Positions 47,701 through 56,402 of a stretch of 64,000 nt of DNA are shown here, piece after piece (within the stretch, counting starts at the first letter, position 1; each line of letters begins with the position of its first letter). The DNA comes from Ferruginibacter sp. Its GTDB lineage: Bacteria; Bacteroidota; Bacteroidia; Chitinophagales; Chitinophagaceae. Location of the stretch: NCBI GenBank assembly GCA_019638485.1, contig JAHBTP010000001.1, positions 744,001-808,000 of the forward strand, read 5' to 3'. A program made the position numbers and the translations under genes. The notes under the pieces were generated by a model. The model had not been told where the DNA came from. It made no database searches and worked only from the letters and a program-made list of their open reading frames with translations.

Positions 47701-48288
47701 TTAGTCGTTCGTTATATCACTTAAACTTTTGTAAACATTTAACCAGTCAGCATATTTGTTATGAGATTCGTATTTGTATCTGTGTAAATATTGACTAACA
47801 AATTTACCAGGTGAATCTGTTCTTTGAAAACTTTGATACACACTTACTGGAACGTCAAAGTATAAATAATAAACAGAGCTATTTTTAAAGCGAACAACCA
47901 ATATTTCTAAATCTTCTATATAGTCTATCCATTTTACATTAGAGGATTTTAGTGTAATTCTATTTATAAAATTTTCGTCAATACTGTCTATGCTGTAATC
48001 ATAGTATTGTTTGTAATTTCTTGATGATGGTGTTCTGTAACTATGATAGGTCTCGTAATTGTATTTATATGTGCTTTCTTCAAGTGAGTCCAAATTTTCA
48101 GATAAAATTTCATACGCCAGTATGATGTTCTGGCTTTTTGCAGTCGCTTCTGCTGCTGAAATACAATTGTTTACTGCAATGTCAGGATGCCAATAAAGCA
48201 TTTTCTTCTTGAATATTTTTTTCAATTCCTCAAGCGTAATGTTGCCTTGTTTTATTCCAAGAATAGTTTTTGCGTCTTGTACATTCAT
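47701..48288 (-). CDS. J-domain protein with C-terminal KTSC domain
   Basis: A 195-residue two-domain protein. Residues 1-66 form a J-domain with the HPD motif at 34-36 (LYWHPDIAVN) and the following helix (NIILAYEILSENL). A Tyr-rich linker (about 73-100) leads to a KTSC domain at about 115-172, recognised by EILVVRFKNSSVYYLYFDVP and SPGKFVSQYLHRYKYE, with the conserved YxY. KTSC is found at the C-terminus of some lysyl-tRNA synthetases and has been suggested to bind nucleic acid. The J-domain should recruit DnaK. The gene starts 25 bp after the rmuC stop, so the two are probably one transcript. Confidence 0.82.
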   Translation of the reverse strand: MNVQDAKTILGIKQGNITLEELKKIFKKKMLYWHPDIAVNNCISAAEATAKSQNIILAYEILSENLDSLEESTYKYNYETYHSYRTPSSRNYKQYYDYSIDSIDENFINRITLKSSNVKWIDYIEDLEILVVRFKNSSVYYLYFDVPVSVYQSFQRTDSPGKFVSQYLHRYKYESHNKYADWLNVYKSLSDITND

Positions 48289-48313
48289 ACAGTTTTCTTG
48301 TTATGCCTTTTTG

Positions 48314-50029
48314 CTAATCGTTTGTCTCGTCATTGAATAATGTGTCTTGAATACTATCAACTATGTCAATACTATTTTCGTTTATTTCCGCTTCAATTTG
48401 ATTTTGGGCTTCAGAACTTGGAAGCTCTTGCACTTTGCGAAGCTGTCGTTCAATGGCTCTGCTACGAACTCCAGCTTGGTCAATTGTATTTGTCGCTTCC
48501 TGTAATTTTTTCTTAGTTTTTTCTAAAACATTTCCAAACTTTCCAAATTCTGTTTTTACTACACCTAATAAATCCCAAACTTCACTGCTTCGTTTTTCTA
48601 TAGCAAGAGTCCTGAAACCCATTTGTAAGCTGCTTAGCAAAGCACTTAACGTAGTTGGTCCTGTTACGGTTACCTTGTAGTCTTTTTGAATTGTTTCAAA
48701 CAGTCCCGGTGTTCTTAGAACTTCTGCATATAAACTTTCAAATGGCAAGAACATAATACCGTATTCTGTAGTATTTGGCGGATCAACATATTTTTCTTTT
48801 ATGTCTTTGGCGTTTTTGATAATTGCATTTTTGAATGACTTCTTCAATTCTTCAATTTTATCTGGATTGCCATCATCGTAAGCATCAACAAGTGATTCGT
48901 AATCTTCCTTTGGAAATTTTGAATCAATTGGCAACCAAAGTATCTTTTCTAAATTGTTGTTGTTAGGCATTTTAATTGCGAACTCAACTATAGCACCACT
49001 ATTTGACTTTGTTTTTACATTTTTCTCGTATTGTTCATTTGTCAGCAAGTCTTCTAAAATATTTGCAAGTTGGTATTCTCCTAAAATACCTCTTGATTTT
49101 ACATTTGTCATTACTTTTTTGATGTCGCCAACACTACTTGCTAATGTTTGCATTTCGCCCAAACCTTTGTGCACTAATTCAAGACGTTCACTGATTAAAG
49201 TGAATGAATCGTTGAATCTTTTTTCCAAAGTGGTTTGTAGCTTTTCATCAACAGTATTTCTCATTTCTTCAAGCTTCTTACTGTTATCTTCTTGAAGTGA
49301 TTTTAATTTGCTTTCGACCGTCTCACGGATTTTTTCAAGTTTACTTTCAGTGTCAGTTTTAATCTGCTCTTGCTTTAAAGCCAAATCATTAAATTTTTGT
49401 CGTTGCAGTTCATTAAAATCTCTCACATTGTTTGTAAACTTTTCTTCAAATGACTTTAAACCATTTGTCAGTTCTGTTCTGTTTTCTTTTGAGATTGTTG
49501 TTAATAACTCATTCAATGACTTTGAGTTTTCCGCAAAATTCTGAACCAACTTAGTTGTTTCTTCTTCGTTGTCTTTTAGGGATTTGGTTATAACTTCTTT
49601 TGACTCATTTGAAAGCTGTGTAAATTGAGTTTTGAACTCTGTTTGTTTTTCCTCGTTAGATTTAATTAGCTTTTCAAATTTTTCTTCGTTGTTTTTTGCC
49701 AATGTTTGAAGAAAGCTTGAAAATGTTTCTAACTGCGATTTTTGATTGTTAGCCAATTCATTTATAGTTTTTGTAAGTTGCTCTGAAAAGTCTTTCAGCG
49801 AAGCACTTAATTCTTGTCTTGATTCTTTTGAACTTTTTTGAATTTCTTCTCTGTTGTTGGAAAATTCTGTTCGGATTAAGGGGTCAATTTTGGAAACGTC
49901 CAAATTGGTTTTAGTCATTTCTGCTTTTAGGTCGTCAACATTTATATTGGCCTTTTTGAGAAATGGAATTAGAATATTTATTACTACTAGTATCAGCCCG
50001 ATTAGTAAAAGTATTTCTGTCAATGTCAT
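48314..50029 (-). CDS. rmuC: RmuC-family DNA recombination protein
   Basis: A 571-residue protein. A membrane span at residues 4-24 (EILLLIGLILVVINILIPFL) is followed by a long coiled coil (about 30-300, Lys/Glu/Asn-rich heptads). The RmuC domain comes next (about 305-520), with GILGEYQLANILEDLL, VEFAIKMP, the nuclease-like core WLPIDSKFPKEDYESL and YGIMFLPFESLYAEVL. RmuC domains belong to the PD-(D/E)XK nuclease superfamily; the Asp-x-Lys in PIDSK is present. E. coli RmuC limits inversions at short inverted repeats. It is the first gene of a two-gene unit with the J-KTSC gene. Confidence 0.9.
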   Translation of the reverse strand: MTLTEILLLIGLILVVINILIPFLKKANINVDDLKAEMTKTNLDVSKIDPLIRTEFSNNREEIQKSSKESRQELSASLKDFSEQLTKTINELANNQKSQLETFSSFLQTLAKNNEEKFEKLIKSNEEKQTEFKTQFTQLSNESKEVITKSLKDNEEETTKLVQNFAENSKSLNELLTTISKENRTELTNGLKSFEEKFTNNVRDFNELQRQKFNDLALKQEQIKTDTESKLEKIRETVESKLKSLQEDNSKKLEEMRNTVDEKLQTTLEKRFNDSFTLISERLELVHKGLGEMQTLASSVGDIKKVMTNVKSRGILGEYQLANILEDLLTNEQYEKNVKTKSNSGAIVEFAIKMPNNNNLEKILWLPIDSKFPKEDYESLVDAYDDGNPDKIEELKKSFKNAIIKNAKDIKEKYVDPPNTTEYGIMFLPFESLYAEVLRTPGLFETIQKDYKVTVTGPTTLSALLSSLQMGFRTLAIEKRSSEVWDLLGVVKTEFGKFGNVLEKTKKKLQEATNTIDQAGVRSRAIERQLRKVQELPSSEAQNQIEAEINENSIDIVDSIQDTLFNDETND

Positions 50030-50202
50030 ATTTGAATGCTATTGATTTTGTCGTGAGGTGTCGTCTTTGCCTGACTGCTAACAAAAAGATAGCTGAAAGT
50101 AAATTATTCCTAAAAATTTTAAGTTATCTCCAATAGCATAGCTTACAAAAGCAATTACAAAGAAGTAAAGTGGGGTTTACACCAACAAAACACCAAACCC
50201 TC

Positions 50203-51192
50203 TTATCCTTTTCGTAATGGCCTTACGCCTTCACCAACTTTAAAGCCATTGTTGTAAACTTCAATGGTGTATATGCCGGTTTCGAAATTCTTTTCTTGCT
50301 TCCAATCAAAGCTAACTGTTTGCCGTTGGTTCTTAGTATAGTTAACATCTAATTTCTGAGTAAATGCTTTTTGTTCGCCTTCACGAGTGTAGAAAGAACC
50401 GGAACCCATGGATTGTTCAGAGATAATGTTATTATCCGGACCTTTAATAATGATAAAAATCTCTTTATTGCCACTTGGGCTAATCATATTTTCATCCAAA
50501 TCAAATGAAACCCGGAGCTTATCTACTTTTTTTGCTCTTTCGGTTACCTTTTCTTTTCCATTATTCCTTTCGTTAATACCAATGATATTAAAATTAGAAG
50601 CATGAAGAGTAGAGGCTATATCAATTAATTCATCACGTTGCTGAATAATTACCTTTGCAGAGTCAAAACCTTTTATAACCCGGTCGCGCTCTGAGGTAAC
50701 TACATTTTTTTCTTCCGTTAATTGTGTTTTTTGACTTTCAAGAATTTCAATCTGTCTTTTGTATCCTTCAATATCCGTATTTAAGGAAGCAATTAATGCT
50801 TTGGCCTCTTTTAATTCCTTCGATGATGCATTGGACTTGGTGAGTAATTCCTGTATGCGCTTTGCCTTTTCAGTAATCTCCTGATCCTTTGCACTAATGG
50901 TGCTATCTTTTTGTGCATTATTAGTCTTCAATAAATCATAGCGCATTGTTGCATCCGCTAATTCTTTTTGCAATTCATCACGTTGAGTAGAGGTAACAGT
51001 TATTAGATTTTCTTTTTGTGAAATAGTTTCATTTGTTTTACTCTTATCCCACAACAGATACCCCCATGTACCAACCAGGGCTACAATTAATACAATCAAA
51101 ATGAGCGCACGAACAGAGTTAGTATCCTTTGTTTTAGCTTCAGATTTGTTTAAAGAAGATTTTTCAGTTTCGGGAAGGTTTTCAAATGCCAT
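50203..51192 (-). CDS. Single-span coiled-coil protein, unknown function
   Basis: A 329-residue protein. A membrane span lies at about 29-48 (ALILIVLIVALVGTWGYLLW), then a long coiled coil to about residue 195 (heptads rich in Glu, Lys, Thr), then a C-terminal beta-sandwich-like domain of about 130 residues (KLRVSFDLDENMISPSGNKE; FETGIYTIEVYNNGFKVGEG). The topology places the coiled coil and sandwich in the periplasm. Conserved hypotheticals of this layout occur in Chitinophagaceae; no function is known to me. The minus-strand box TAGATTTG at 51274-51281 is a possible promoter with a leader of about 75 nt. Confidence 0.75.
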   Translation of the reverse strand: MAFENLPETEKSSLNKSEAKTKDTNSVRALILIVLIVALVGTWGYLLWDKSKTNETISQKENLITVTSTQRDELQKELADATMRYDLLKTNNAQKDSTISAKDQEITEKAKRIQELLTKSNASSKELKEAKALIASLNTDIEGYKRQIEILESQKTQLTEEKNVVTSERDRVIKGFDSAKVIIQQRDELIDIASTLHASNFNIIGINERNNGKEKVTERAKKVDKLRVSFDLDENMISPSGNKEIFIIIKGPDNNIISEQSMGSGSFYTREGEQKAFTQKLDVNYTKNQRQTVSFDWKQEKNFETGIYTIEVYNNGFKVGEGVRPLRKG

Positions 51193-51273
51193 AACATTAT
51201 GTTTTTGAAATTAAAATCAGCACAAGTGGGGCTGAAAATTGGATTTATAAAAGATTTAATTAAAGAATCAACC

Positions 51274-51281
51274 CAAATCTA
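51274..51281 (-). promoter_or_regulatory. Bacteroidota -7 promoter box of the coiled-coil gene
   Basis: The minus-strand sequence TAGATTTG matches TAnnTTTG; a TTTTG lies 22 bp further upstream. The leader to 51192 would be about 75-80 nt. Confidence 0.4.
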
Positions 51282-51394
51282 TGCTAAAAAAAATATTCAT
51301 CTGCAAAATTGTTCTAATTTAAAGTTAATAAAAACAAATTCCTTTTGTGTAACCTACTGAGTCAGAATTCAACTAAAATATTTATCATTGTATC

Positions 51395-52402
51395 ATGAGT
51401 ATGGATAAAATTCTTTCAGCCTGGAAGAATAAGGATTTTAAGCCGGTTTACTGGTTTCAGGGCGAGGAGGATTATTATATTGACCGGTTGCTACAGTTTG
51501 CTGAACGGAATATTTTAAGTGAAGCCGAAGCTGAGTTTAATTTGAGCATTTTTTATGGAAAGGATGCTCAATGGCAGGATATTATAAACAGTTGCCGCCG
51601 ATATCCTATGTTTTCAGAAAGACAAGTAGTGCTTTTAAAAGAAGCGCAGGAAATGGATGTCAGAAAGCTGGAACAGTTAACCCCTTATTTTTTGCATCCG
51701 CTTAATTCTACTGTTTTTATTGTTGGGTATAAAGATAAAGGGCTTGATAAGAGAACGAAGTTTGCAAAAGTGATTGCTGAGAAGGCGGAAATGTTTACGT
51801 TTTCTAAAATAAAGGATAATAAAGTACAAGAATGGATAGTTGCCAGGGCAAAGGAAAAGAAAATTGAGATTACCCCAAAGGCGATTTGTCTCCTTGAAGA
51901 ACATATTGGTAATGACCTTTCCCGGCTGGATAATGAATTAGGAAAGCTTATCATTAATATTAAACAAGGAAAAGCAATTGATGAAGATGATATTGAAAAG
52001 TATATCGGTATCAGTAAGGAATACAATGTGTTTGCCTTGCAGGAAGCTATCAGCAATAAACAACTGGCAAAGGCAATGGCTATATTAAATTATTTTGAAA
52101 GCAATCCTAAATTGGTGCCTATTCAAATGGCCTTACCTGCATTATATGCTCATTTTGGAAAAGTATATGGTGCCTTTGGACTTAAAGACCAAACTGCTTC
52201 TACCTTAATGCCTGAATTTTATTATAATCCATTATCTGTTCAACAAGCACAACAAACCATTATGAACTATGGTTTTGAAGGAGTGTCTAAAATAATTCTC
52301 TTACTAAATAAATATAATCTGCGGAGTATTGGTATTGATGATGCAGGTACAAGCAGTGCCGCTTTGTTGAAAGAATTGGTTACTAAGATAATTCTTACCT
52401 AA
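51395..52402 (+). CDS. holA: DNA polymerase III delta subunit
   Basis: A 335-residue clamp-loader subunit. Landmarks are KPVYWFQGEEDYYIDRLLQF at the N-terminus, the strand-helix RYPMFSERQVVLLKEAQEM, KIEITPKAICLLEEHIGNDL and ISKEYNVFALQEAISNKQLA. These match HolA of Bacteroidota. It opens the sliding clamp ring as part of the DnaX complex. A Met two codons downstream is an equal choice of start. Its last 4 bp overlap the end of the convergent ribF gene. Confidence 0.94.
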   Translation: MSMDKILSAWKNKDFKPVYWFQGEEDYYIDRLLQFAERNILSEAEAEFNLSIFYGKDAQWQDIINSCRRYPMFSERQVVLLKEAQEMDVRKLEQLTPYFLHPLNSTVFIVGYKDKGLDKRTKFAKVIAEKAEMFTFSKIKDNKVQEWIVARAKEKKIEITPKAICLLEEHIGNDLSRLDNELGKLIINIKQGKAIDEDDIEKYIGISKEYNVFALQEAISNKQLAKAMAILNYFESNPKLVPIQMALPALYAHFGKVYGAFGLKDQTASTLMPEFYYNPLSVQQAQQTIMNYGFEGVSKIILLLNKYNLRSIGIDDAGTSSAALLKELVTKIILT

Positions 52403-53322
52403 TCCAGATAGGCCTCTTCCCTGTCTTTTTCTAACTGTTTTTTCAACTCTTCCAAACCTGAAAATTTCTTTTCATCACGTATTCTTTTCAATAGGGAAAT
52501 ATGCAACGTGCTGTGATAAATATCCCGATCGAAATCTAAAATATGCACTTCAATGGTTAATGAGGTGCCATCTACTGTGGGTCTGTATCCAATATTCATC
52601 ATTCCTTTAAACTCGTCATCATCTAATTGAACCCGTACGCCGTAAACACCAACAGCAGGAATGAGTTTTTCATTCTCTTTAATTAATATATTGGCAGTAG
52701 GGAACCCTATGGTACGGCCTCGCTTATTGCCGTGAATTACTTCACCTGAAAAATGATAAGGATATCCCAATAATTCATTAGCACTTAATATATCACCCCC
52801 TTGCAAAGCTTCTCTTATTCGTGTACTGCTTATAGCAATATGATTAATTACTTGCTCAGGAATTTCTTTTACCAAAAAATGATATTTCTCTCCTGCTAAT
52901 TCCAATAAATGGTAATCTCCCTTTCTGTCTTTCCCAAAGCGATGATCGTAGCCTAATATTATAGTATGTGGATGAAAATTGTTAACCAAAAAATCAGCGA
53001 TATAGGCTTCTGCTGTTTGATGTGCAAATGCTTCATCAAAATGGACAACCATTACATGTTCAATGCCATTTTTTTCAAACAGAGAAAGCTTTTCCTCCAG
53101 CGTAGTTAAAATAAATAGCGAATTTTTCTTATTATGCTCTAAAACTTTGCGCGGATGCGGGTCGAAAGTAATAACCACCGGTGTGCCGTGTACCTTTTCT
53201 GATTCAAGACATACCTGCCTGAGTATCTGTACGTGACCTAGGTGAACTCCATCAAATACACCGATGGTTAAAACCGGATTTTGAAGAGGTGGAAGGTGAT
53301 TAAATTGACGATAAACATGCAT
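52399..53322 (-). CDS. ribF: Bifunctional riboflavin kinase / FAD synthetase
   Basis: A 307-residue enzyme that makes FMN from riboflavin and then FAD. The N-terminal adenylyltransferase domain shows LTIGVFDGVHLGHVQILRQV, ITFDPHPRKVLE and LGYDHRFGKDRKGDY. The C-terminal kinase domain shows GEVIHGNKRGRTIGFPTANI and MMNIGYRPTVDG. I start it at the ATG at 53322 (MHVYRQFNHLPP). The TTG four codons earlier lies inside a -7 box (TACATTTG). Confidence 0.96.
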   Translation of the reverse strand: MHVYRQFNHLPPLQNPVLTIGVFDGVHLGHVQILRQVCLESEKVHGTPVVITFDPHPRKVLEHNKKNSLFILTTLEEKLSLFEKNGIEHVMVVHFDEAFAHQTAEAYIADFLVNNFHPHTIILGYDHRFGKDRKGDYHLLELAGEKYHFLVKEIPEQVINHIAISSTRIREALQGGDILSANELLGYPYHFSGEVIHGNKRGRTIGFPTANILIKENEKLIPAVGVYGVRVQLDDDEFKGMMNIGYRPTVDGTSLTIEVHILDFDRDIYHSTLHISLLKRIRDEKKFSGLEELKKQLEKDREEAYLD

Positions 53323-53331
53323 AAACTGATG

Positions 53332-53339
53332 CAAATGTA
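53332..53339 (-). promoter_or_regulatory. Bacteroidota -7 promoter box of ribF
   Basis: The minus-strand sequence TACATTTG ends 9 nt before the ATG at 53322 and overlaps the alternative TTG start. Confidence 0.5.
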
Positions 53340-53396
53340 ATTGATAATGGAAAATTGCAATACTGCTTGTAGTTTTGTTGGTATAAATTTTTCAGT

Positions 53397-54572
53397 ATGG
53401 GATTATATGATAAGCGGGGCGTATCGGCACAAAAAGAAGAGGTGCATCAGGCCGTTCGCAATTTGAATGTTGGACTTTATCCTCATGCTTTTTGTAAAGT
53501 GTATCCGGATTACTTGGGTGGAGATGCAAATTGGGTAAATATTATGCATGCGGATGGCGCCGGTACAAAGAGTATTTTGGCCTATTTATATTGGAAGGAA
53601 ACCGGTGATTTAAGTGTATGGAAAGGTATTGCACAAGATGCGGTGGTTATGAACCTTGATGATTTATTGTGTGTAGGAATACATAATAACATAGTATTTA
53701 GTTCTACCATTGATAGAAATAAGCATTTAATACCCGGAGATGTTTTGGAGGCTGTTATATCCGGCACCCAGGAGATCTTTGATATGCTACATAAATTTGA
53801 TGTAAATATTCATTATTTAGGTGGAGAAACTGCAGATGTGGGCGATGTGGTGCGTACCATAGCTGTAAATGGAACCATGGCTTGCCGATGGCCTAAAAAT
53901 AAAATTATTAGCAATGATAAAATAAAGGCAGGTGATGTGATTGTAGGTTTTGCAGGTTTTGGACAAACAAATTATGAAACAACTTACAACAGCGGTATTG
54001 GAAGTAATGGACTCACCAGTGCCCGACATGATGTGCTGGAAAAATTTTATGCGCTTAATTATAAAGAGAGTTATGACCCAAACTTAATGAATGATGTGGT
54101 GTATATAGGCAAAAATCGGCTGACCGATGAACTGCATATACCCGGTTATAATCAATCTTTTCATGTGGGAAAACTCTTACTGAGCCCAACACGCACCTTT
54201 GCTCCTATGGTAAAGCAAATTTTGGAAAATGATTTTGACGCAATCCATGGTATGATACATTGTAGTGGAGGCGGACAAACGAAGATTATGAAGTATCTGC
54301 CTCAGCACTTTTTAGTTTTTAAAAATAACCTCTTTAAAACACCACCTGTTTTTGATTTAATAAAGGAAGGAAGCGGAAGTAATAATAAGGAAATGTATGA
54401 AGTATTTAATATGGGATGCAGATTAGAAATGATATGTGAAGCCAAAAAAGCGGATTCCCTTATTCATTACGCCAAATCATTTGGCATTGAAGCACAAATA
54501 ACCGGTGTAATTGAAGCTTCCAATAATAAAGCATTAAGGATTCAACTTCAGGATGAAGAATTAAATTATTAA
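53397..54572 (+). CDS. PurM-family AIR synthase (phosphoribosylformylglycinamidine cyclo-ligase)
   Basis: A 391-residue protein of the PurM fold that should close the imidazole ring in purine synthesis. Signatures are MHADGAGTKSILAYL, WKGIAQDAVVMNLDDLLCVG, YLGGETADVGDVVRT, IVGFAGFGQTNYETTYNSGI and IHCSGGGQTKIMKYLP. It is about 45 residues longer than E. coli PurM and lacks the usual N-terminal YKDAGVD opening. Instead it starts GLYDKRGVSAQKEEVHQAV, the form seen in Bacteroidota. I infer the same reaction. It is divergent from ribF; ftsE follows after 38 bp. Confidence 0.88.
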   Translation: MGLYDKRGVSAQKEEVHQAVRNLNVGLYPHAFCKVYPDYLGGDANWVNIMHADGAGTKSILAYLYWKETGDLSVWKGIAQDAVVMNLDDLLCVGIHNNIVFSSTIDRNKHLIPGDVLEAVISGTQEIFDMLHKFDVNIHYLGGETADVGDVVRTIAVNGTMACRWPKNKIISNDKIKAGDVIVGFAGFGQTNYETTYNSGIGSNGLTSARHDVLEKFYALNYKESYDPNLMNDVVYIGKNRLTDELHIPGYNQSFHVGKLLLSPTRTFAPMVKQILENDFDAIHGMIHCSGGGQTKIMKYLPQHFLVFKNNLFKTPPVFDLIKEGSGSNNKEMYEVFNMGCRLEMICEAKKADSLIHYAKSFGIEAQITGVIEASNNKALRIQLQDEELNY

Positions 54573-54610
54573 TTAGTATTTTGCACCGGGCTGTTTAATA
54601 AATTAAATAT

Positions 54611-55300
54611 ATGTCAAAGGCGGTAATTGAATTAAAACATGTAAATATTTATCAGGGAAAGTCACTTGTACTTCAGGATGTGAATATTTTAATTGATAAA
54701 GGAGAATTTGTTTACCTGGTAGGAAAAACGGGTACAGGTAAAAGCAGCCTTTTAAAAGTGCTATATGGAGATTTACCCGTTAATAAAGGAGAGGGGTATG
54801 TTGTGGGGCACAAGCTTAACGACCTGACATGGAAAACAGTTCCTTTTTTAAGAAGAAATTTAGGTGTGGTATTCCAGGATTTTCAATTGCTTACCGATAG
54901 GAATGTACATGAAAACCTAAAATTTGTTTTAAAAGCTACAGGATGGAAGGATGAGAAATTAATGAATGAAAAAATTAATGATGTTTTAGATAAGGTGAAC
55001 CTTAAAACGAAGGGCTTTAAAATGCCATTTGAATTAAGTGGTGGTGAACAGCAACGAGTGGATATTGCACGGGCGCTGCTCAATTCTCCCAGGCTGATTT
55101 TGGCTGATGAGCCTACCGGAAATCTTGATCCTGAAACAAGTGATGAAATAATGCAATTACTCTTTAATATCTCTCGTGATTATAACACCACTATTTTAAT
55201 GGCAACCCACGATTACTTAGTCATAAAAAAATATCGAGCACGTACTATAAAGACTGAAGGAGGCCGGGTTTGGGATCATGCGGAAATAAGTATGATATAA
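54611..55300 (+). CDS. ftsE: FtsE-type ABC transporter ATPase
   Basis: A 229-residue ABC ATPase with Walker [10 protein letters not shown] at 38-46, Q-loop VVFQDFQLL, signature [15 protein letters not shown] and Walker [15 protein letters not shown]. The close match to FtsE, with its short size, suggests it works with FtsX at the divisome to control peptidoglycan hydrolases. No ftsX lies next to it; in Bacteroidota the two are often apart. Its last 56 bp overlap the end of the convergent glycosyltransferase gene. Confidence 0.88.
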   Translation: MSKAVIELKHVNIYQGKSLVLQDVNILIDKGEFVYLVGKTGTGKSSLLKVLYGDLPVNKGEGYVVGHKLNDLTWKTVPFLRRNLGVVFQDFQLLTDRNVHENLKFVLKATGWKDEKLMNEKINDVLDKVNLKTKGFKMPFELSGGEQQRVDIARALLNSPRLILADEPTGNLDPETSDEIMQLLFNISRDYNTTILMATHDYLVIKKYRARTIKTEGGRVWDHAEISMI

Positions 55301-56402
55301 GTATCTCTGCACTTTTATTATTATTGTATAAGGCGTGTAAAGTTTTTTCTCTGAAATCTTTCATTTCATTTGTAAATTCAGTATCCATCAAGGTAATGAT
55401 ATGCTGCTTCATTTGATTAGGCTCATTGGCAATAATGCATAAATCGGTTAGTCCGGACCCTTCTGATCCGGCATTGTTTGTTATACAATAGCGCCCCATA
55501 TAAAGCGCATGTAATACTTTTAATTTTACACCGGTTTCGTTTAGAGAAGGAAGGATATTTATATGTGCCTCGCTTATTAATGTATCCATCTCTTCCATTG
55601 TGGGATTGGCAATAACTTTAGCGTGAGAAACATTTGATACTGCTGTAATCAATCTCTTAGATGGATTAAGCCCTGCAATGATAAACGGGATAGGGGTTTT
55701 GGAAAAAATTTCTTCCAATAGCCAAATAGCTGCTCTTTCATTCTCATTTACCGAAAGATTACCATGATAAAGACAATAATTACCCGTGCCCAACAAACTT
55801 TTTACGTCATGATAAGGTACAAATACCGGCACAAATGCTTCCTGTTTAGTATGCTGCAGTTTATTGGCTAACCACCTACTGTCCTTCATACTTACGGTAA
55901 GCCATGAACAATTTAATTTGAGGAGCTGCTGTGTATATTGTTTTAACAGAAAAGCTTCACGTTTAAAAAAGATATACTTAAAGAAATTGCGTTCATGTTG
56001 AGCGAGTTTTAAATAGTACAGGTGTTCAATATTATGCAGTCGTATGGAAACTGATCTATTTTCTAATGCTCCCTTCCATAATGGCCAGGTACATTGGATG
56101 CCTTCAAGCAATACCGGATAGCTGTCTTTACATAAGTTATCTATTAAATCCTTATTAATTCTTGAACTAACAATATAGGGTAAACGAAAAGAAATCTTCC
56201 ATTTTTTTCGAGGATAATAATGTACTGATGTGCATAATAACTCTATGTTGTGCATATTTACCTTACCATAGGTAAAACAATGAAAATGGACTTGATAACC
56301 CAGGTTGTGAAGAGTTACTATTTTAAAATATAAGTCAATCAACCCACCATGAAACGGAGGGTAGGGCGGGGTGTGGCATACGATATGTAAATGCTTATCC
56401 AA
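55245..56402 (-). CDS. Glycosyltransferase, GT-B fold (family 1/4 type)
   Basis: A 385-residue protein. The N-terminus HIVCHTPPYPPFHGGLIDLY is a typical GT-B opening with a glycine-rich loop. The C-terminal nucleotide-binding half includes YCLYHGNLSVNENERAAIWL, FIIAGLNPSKRL and DTLISEAHINILPSLNETGV, with the late acidic region degenerate. No membrane span is seen. It overlaps the upstream glycosyltransferase gene by 8 bp, so they are translated as a pair. The pair probably modifies a surface polysaccharide or glycolipid; donor and acceptor are unknown. Its 3' end overlaps ftsE tail to tail by 56 bp. Confidence 0.82.
   Translation of the reverse strand: MDKHLHIVCHTPPYPPFHGGLIDLYFKIVTLHNLGYQVHFHCFTYGKVNMHNIELLCTSVHYYPRKKWKISFRLPYIVSSRINKDLIDNLCKDSYPVLLEGIQCTWPLWKGALENRSVSIRLHNIEHLYYLKLAQHERNFFKYIFFKREAFLLKQYTQQLLKLNCSWLTVSMKDSRWLANKLQHTKQEAFVPVFVPYHDVKSLLGTGNYCLYHGNLSVNENERAAIWLLEEIFSKTPIPFIIAGLNPSKRLITAVSNVSHAKVIANPTMEEMDTLISEAHINILPSLNETGVKLKVLHALYMGRYCITNNAGSEGSGLTDLCIIANEPNQMKQHIITLMDTEFTNEMKDFREKTLHALYNNNKSAEILISYLFPHDPKPGLLQSL

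Noticed and set aside
48289..48330. Integron attC-like site between the two module genes
   Set aside because: TTATGCC and GCTAATCG recall attC core words, but no paired R/L box structure or integrase is visible.
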